From assembly GCA_963544755.1 (NCBI GenBank), contig CAUUGH010000054.1, forward strand, positions 1-8,994: a DNA stretch of 8,994 nucleotides. The letters are read 5' to 3'. Numbering within the stretch: position 1 is the first letter of the stretch; the number at the start of each line of letters is the position of its first letter. The translations under genes and the position numbers were made by a program. Under the pieces are notes generated by a model. That model made no database searches. It was given only the letters and a program-made list of their open reading frames with translations, and was not told where the DNA came from. Below are positions 6,846-8,994 of the stretch, piece by piece. The stretch is from Selenomonas sp963544755 (lineage in GTDB: Bacteria; Bacillota; Negativicutes; Selenomonadales; Selenomonadaceae).

Positions 6846-6854
6846 ATTATAACA
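6846..6854 (-). promoter_or_regulatory. Extended -10 promoter of deoD
   Basis: On the minus strand TGTTATAAT gives a perfect -10 hexamer (6846-6851) with the extended TG. The -35 region (GTGCAA, 17 nt upstream) matches consensus at only three positions. Transcription would begin near 6839, giving a leader of more than 200 nt. Confidence 0.65.
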
Positions 6855-7034
6855 TACTATCGGCAGAATTGCACGAAAAATTTTCAAAATAAGTAAAAAA
6901 ATGCCAAAAGATTTGAAATCGGACACTTAAAAAGGACAAGCAGAAGCACCTGTGGCAGAATGTTTTTGCAAGCAACACAAAACCGAAAGGAGCATACTGC
7001 TAAAGCCTCGTGATGTTTTATAAATTCTTTACAT

Positions 7035-7100
7035 AAAAAATCCAAGCACTCTTTCTTATAAGAACGCTTGAATTTTCATGCTATTAAAATAAGTGCTTGG
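7035..7100 (-). terminator. Possible terminator or element end, minus strand
   Basis: CCAAGCACT (7042-7050) and AGTGCTTGG (7092-7100) are a perfect 9-bp inverted repeat. On the minus strand the stem is followed by ATTTTTT. The loop is long (41 nt) and contains a 12-bp palindrome, TTCTTATAAGAA (7053-7064). No intact gene precedes it on that strand, so it may be left from a lost gene. Confidence 0.35.
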
Positions 7101-7101
7101 A

Positions 7102-7424
7102 AGGAATGTCCTCTCCACGGGTACCAAGAACGGCTTGATTTTCGTCACGCGCATCGTGCATCTTTTCCTAAACTACACGTACAAACATCTGCTTTGCAGA
7201 CAAAAGTACAGCACTTCTTCACGAAAAAGATACGGACTGCTGAAAGTCATCGACTTGTACGAATGTACGGCACGTTTCTTAGGGAGCCGCTGATAAATTT
7301 AGCTAGCCATCTTCGCGCATCTGCACAAATTCAAGCGACTTCATTTTATCAGTGTTTCCTTAAAAATCAGTTCCGATCCCCAGTTCCTCCTGAGTATTTG
7401 TCCCCAATGGCAGAGGACATTCCT
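7102..7424. repeat. Perfect 13-bp inverted repeat 323 bp across, enclosing the MITE-like element
   Basis: AGGAATGTCCTCT (7102-7114) reappears inverted at 7412-7424. Weaker similarity extends a few bases inward past a 1-nt gap. Read outward, both arms encode Glu-Asp-Ile-Pro, which suggests duplicated coding remnants or element ends. Confidence 0.5.
7279..7363. mobile_element. MITE-like inverted-repeat element (85 bp)
   Basis: The left end TTAGGGAGCCGCTGATAAA (7279-7297) and the complement of the right end (7345-7363) match at about 14 of 19 positions, including a solid CTGATAAA block. TTA flanks a core of 7282-7359 on both sides and could be a target duplication. The 47 nt between the ends encode nothing. 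This is the form of a non-autonomous element or an internally deleted insertion sequence. I cannot name the parent family. Confidence 0.55.
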
Positions 7425-7513
7425 ACTGTTTTTTCTGAGTTTCTTTTTCAGAAATTCAGTGAGAGTATTCTTCTCGTTTGTTATTATACGGTAGATAAAT
7501 GATTTAGTCAATA

Positions 7514-7564
7514 TGCAAAAACAAATAATTTTTCTCCTTTAGTGATAAATTGCAAAAACAAATA
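7514..7564 (+). repeat. Direct repeats upstream of the PTS promoter, possible operators
   Basis: TGCAAAAACAAATA occurs perfectly at 7514-7527 and 7551-7564, 37 bp apart, about 3.5 helical turns. The second copy lies between GATAAAT (7544-7550) and its inverse ATTTATC (7570-7576). Their position, about 55-100 bp before the -35 box, suits an activator or repressor site for the sugar permease. They do not look like a CcpA cre site. Confidence 0.45.
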
Positions 7565-7616
7565 GGACGATTTATCAAAATCTTAACAAACAGCGCGTAT
7601 TTCACATCGCCATGCC

Positions 7617-7646
7617 TTTACAAAGCATATTATTTTACGGTATAAT
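7617..7646 (+). promoter_or_regulatory. Promoter of the PTS permease gene
   Basis: TTTACA (7617-7622, five of six consensus bases) and a perfect TATAAT (7641-7646) are separated by 18 nt. Transcription would begin near 7653, giving a leader of about 50 nt with no antiterminator hairpin visible. Confidence 0.8.
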
Positions 7647-7702
7647 TAAAATGATATGCACTTTGGGTATAAATTTTGAGTATCAAAGGGAGGCTTTGTT
7701 TA

Positions 7703-8953
7703 ATGAAAGATGAGATTTTCAGCATATTGCAGCGCGTTGGTCGTAGCTTCATGCTGCCTGTTGCTGTTTTGCCAATTGCTGGCATACTCTTAGGGCTTGG
7801 CGCATCGTTTACTAATCCTACCACTATTAAGACTTATGGACTAACCGCCTTCTTTGGCGATGGCACAGCACTAAACGCACTTCTTTCTATTATGGCAAGT
7901 GCAGGCAGTACGATCTTTGGCAATTTGCCGATCATCTTCGCTGTCGGTGTTGCCATTGGCATGGCGAAAGCAGAAAAGGAAGTAGCGGCACTTTCTGCTA
8001 TGATCGCTTTTTTCGTCATGCATACGGCGTGTAATGCCATGTTAAAAATCGGTGGGCAAATTTTGTCTGATGGCTCGATCTCGCCTAAGGTGCTTGAAGG
8101 TACCGTAGCTTCAAGCTGCGGCATATTGTCATTTCAGATGGGTGTCTTTGGTGGTATCATCGTCGGTCTTGGCGTTGCTTGGCTGCATAATAGGTATCAT
8201 AAAATCGTCTTGCCGAACGCGCTTTCATTTTTCGGCGGCTCGCGCTTTATCCCCATTATTTCAACCGTTGTATTTCTTTTCGTGGGCATTGCCATGTACT
8301 TTATCTGGCCGATTGCACAGCAAGGAATCTTTGCACTCGGCAGCCTTGTGACAGGCACGGGCTACATCGGCACTTTGATCTTTGGCATTATTAAGCGTGC
8401 TTTGATCCCCTTTGGTCTACACCATGTTTTTTATCTGCCGTTTTGGCAAACGGGTGTCGGCGGCTCTATGATGATCAACGGTCAACTTATCCAAGGCGGA
8501 CAAAATATCTTCTTTGCCCAACTCGCCTCGCCTGATGTCACGCATTTTAGTTCGGATGCAACACGTTATTTTTCAGGCGAATTTATCTTTATGATCTTTG
8601 GTCTGCCGGGTGCTGCACTCGCCATGTATCATGCGGCGCGACCTGAAAAAAAGAAAATTGCCGGCGGTCTTTTGCTGTCGGCGGCTTTAACTTCCATGCT
8701 AACAGGCATCACAGAGCCTATTGAGTTTTCCTTCCTCTTTGTAGCTCCGGCACTTTTTATCGTGCAAGTTATCTTAGCAGGTGCCGCCTATATGATCGCG
8801 CATATGCTTGATATTGCCGTCGGACTTACGTTTTCGGGCGGCTTGCTCGATCTTTTCATCTTCGGCATTTTGCAAGGAGAGGCTAAGACAAATTGGATGT
8901 ATATTATTCCCGTCGGAGTCGTTTACTTTTTCCTCTACTACTTCATTTTTTAA
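7703..8953 (+). CDS. PTS glucose/maltose-type EIIC permease, interrupted before its EIIB domain
   Basis: EIIC of the Glc PTS family moves a sugar across the cytoplasmic membrane while the linked EIIB phosphorylates it. The 416 residues are strongly hydrophobic, with about ten membrane segments. They carry the family motifs SFFGGSRFIPI (175-185), PFGLHH (236-241) and GITEPIEFSFLF (335-346), whose TEP (337-339) belongs to the sugar-binding loop. Sequence and HHVFYLPF context are closer to PtsG/MalX than to NagE, but the substrate cannot be fixed. The ATG at 7703 is chosen because AGGGAGG (7686-7692) lies just upstream. An in-frame TTG at 7676 would lie before that site. The frame stops at TAA (8951-8953) after YYFIF, exactly where PtsG and MalX continue, and the same frame resumes with the typical linker ending LKTPGR to the window edge. 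It may be a split gene, a nonsense mutant, or read-through. Confidence 0.9.
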   Translation: MKDEIFSILQRVGRSFMLPVAVLPIAGILLGLGASFTNPTTIKTYGLTAFFGDGTALNALLSIMASAGSTIFGNLPIIFAVGVAIGMAKAEKEVAALSAMIAFFVMHTACNAMLKIGGQILSDGSISPKVLEGTVASSCGILSFQMGVFGGIIVGLGVAWLHNRYHKIVLPNALSFFGGSRFIPIISTVVFLFVGIAMYFIWPIAQQGIFALGSLVTGTGYIGTLIFGIIKRALIPFGLHHVFYLPFWQTGVGGSMMINGQLIQGGQNIFFAQLASPDVTHFSSDATRYFSGEFIFMIFGLPGAALAMYHAARPEKKKIAGGLLLSAALTSMLTGITEPIEFSFLFVAPALFIVQVILAGAAYMIAHMLDIAVGLTFSGGLLDLFIFGILQGEAKTNWMYIIPVGVVYFFLYYFIF

Positions 8954-8994
8954 TGGATGATTAGCCGTTTCGATTTAAAAACGCCGGGTAGATA
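8954..8994 (+). pseudogene. In-frame continuation of the PTS gene past the stop (EIIC-EIIB linker), cut by the window edge
   Basis: After TAA the same frame reads WMISRFDLKTPGR. This aligns residue for residue with the end of EIIC in relatives such as MalX (a segment ending FNLKTPGR). An ATG (8957-8959) in the same frame lies 3 nt past the stop and could restart translation. If so, EIIB would be a separate polypeptide and not part of a pseudogene. The EIIB domain itself is outside the window. Confidence 0.6.

Larger units (their letters stand above)
6855..7611. other. Gene-poor intergenic region with inverted repeats
   Basis: No frame here has a ribosome binding site, a recognisable domain or a convincing start. 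A + strand open frame (7068-7502) runs through the repeat elements and starts at a TTG without a Shine-Dalgarno sequence. What the region does hold is a hairpin with a minus-strand T-run (7035-7100), a 13-bp perfect inverted repeat (7102-7114 and 7412-7424), a MITE-like element (7279-7363), and direct repeats near the PTS promoter (7514-7564). It may be the scar of an old insertion. Confidence 0.6.

Noticed and set aside
7084..7160. Minus-strand frame ending in EDIPSKHLF before a T-run hairpin, as the end of a real gene
   Set aside because: It is closed by a stop after about 25 codons upstream, and no homology is recognised. At most it is a gene remnant.
7068..7502. Open frame of 144 codons on the + strand, and an overlapping 66-codon frame (7093-7293)
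   Set aside because: Neither has a ribosome binding site, and the longer starts at TTG. The frames run straight through inverted-repeat elements and look like unselected sequence.
7676..7702. Upstream TTG start for the PTS gene adding nine residues
   Set aside because: It would put the strong AGGGAGG site inside the coding region. The ATG at 7703 is correctly spaced from that site and gives the usual N-terminus.

Overview
This 8,994-bp window looks like an ordinary chromosomal stretch of a low-to-medium GC Bacillota (Firmicutes) bacterium. A member of the Negativicutes is my best guess, but that is inference from the general character of the proteins. The support is strong AGGAGG-type ribosome binding sites, sigma-A-like promoters, U-rich intrinsic terminators, a CCA-encoding tRNA cluster, an EF-G-like second translocase and a Glc-type PTS permease. 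No phage genes, CRISPR array or rRNA genes are visible.

Layout. 1-76: two back-to-back hairpins, probably a terminator. 77-1183 (-): a membrane-anchored protein of unknown function resembling DUF2939. 1184-1528: an intergenic region with a promoter for that gene, an unexplained structured segment and the prfC terminator. 1529-3151 (-): prfC (release factor 3), starting at TTG. 3218-3453 (-): a tRNA-Asp, tRNA-Gly, tRNA-Cys cluster with a perfect consensus promoter. A terminator hairpin lies between tRNA-Cys and prfC, directly against the prfC ribosome binding site. 3700-5781 (+): an EF-G-like GTPase with non-canonical G2 and G3 motifs. A bidirectional terminator separates it from the convergent deoD (5920-6627, -).

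6628-6852 is a long deoD leader with an extended -10 promoter, several competing or pseudoknot-capable helices and an intrinsic terminator. It looks like a riboswitch or attenuator of a class I do not recognise. 6853-7600 is gene-poor and holds an 85-bp MITE-like inverted-repeat element nested inside a second, perfect 13-bp inverted repeat. 7617-8953 (+): promoter and coding region of a PTS glucose/maltose-type EIIC. Its frame is stopped by TAA, yet the typical EIIC-to-EIIB linker continues in the same frame beyond the stop to the window edge.

Functionally, prfC, the tRNAs and the EF-G-like protein form a translation block; deoD (purine salvage) and the PTS permease (sugar uptake) are independent units. 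The best candidates for something undescribed are the deoD leader RNA, the tRNA-to-prfC read-through arrangement and the interrupted PTS gene.
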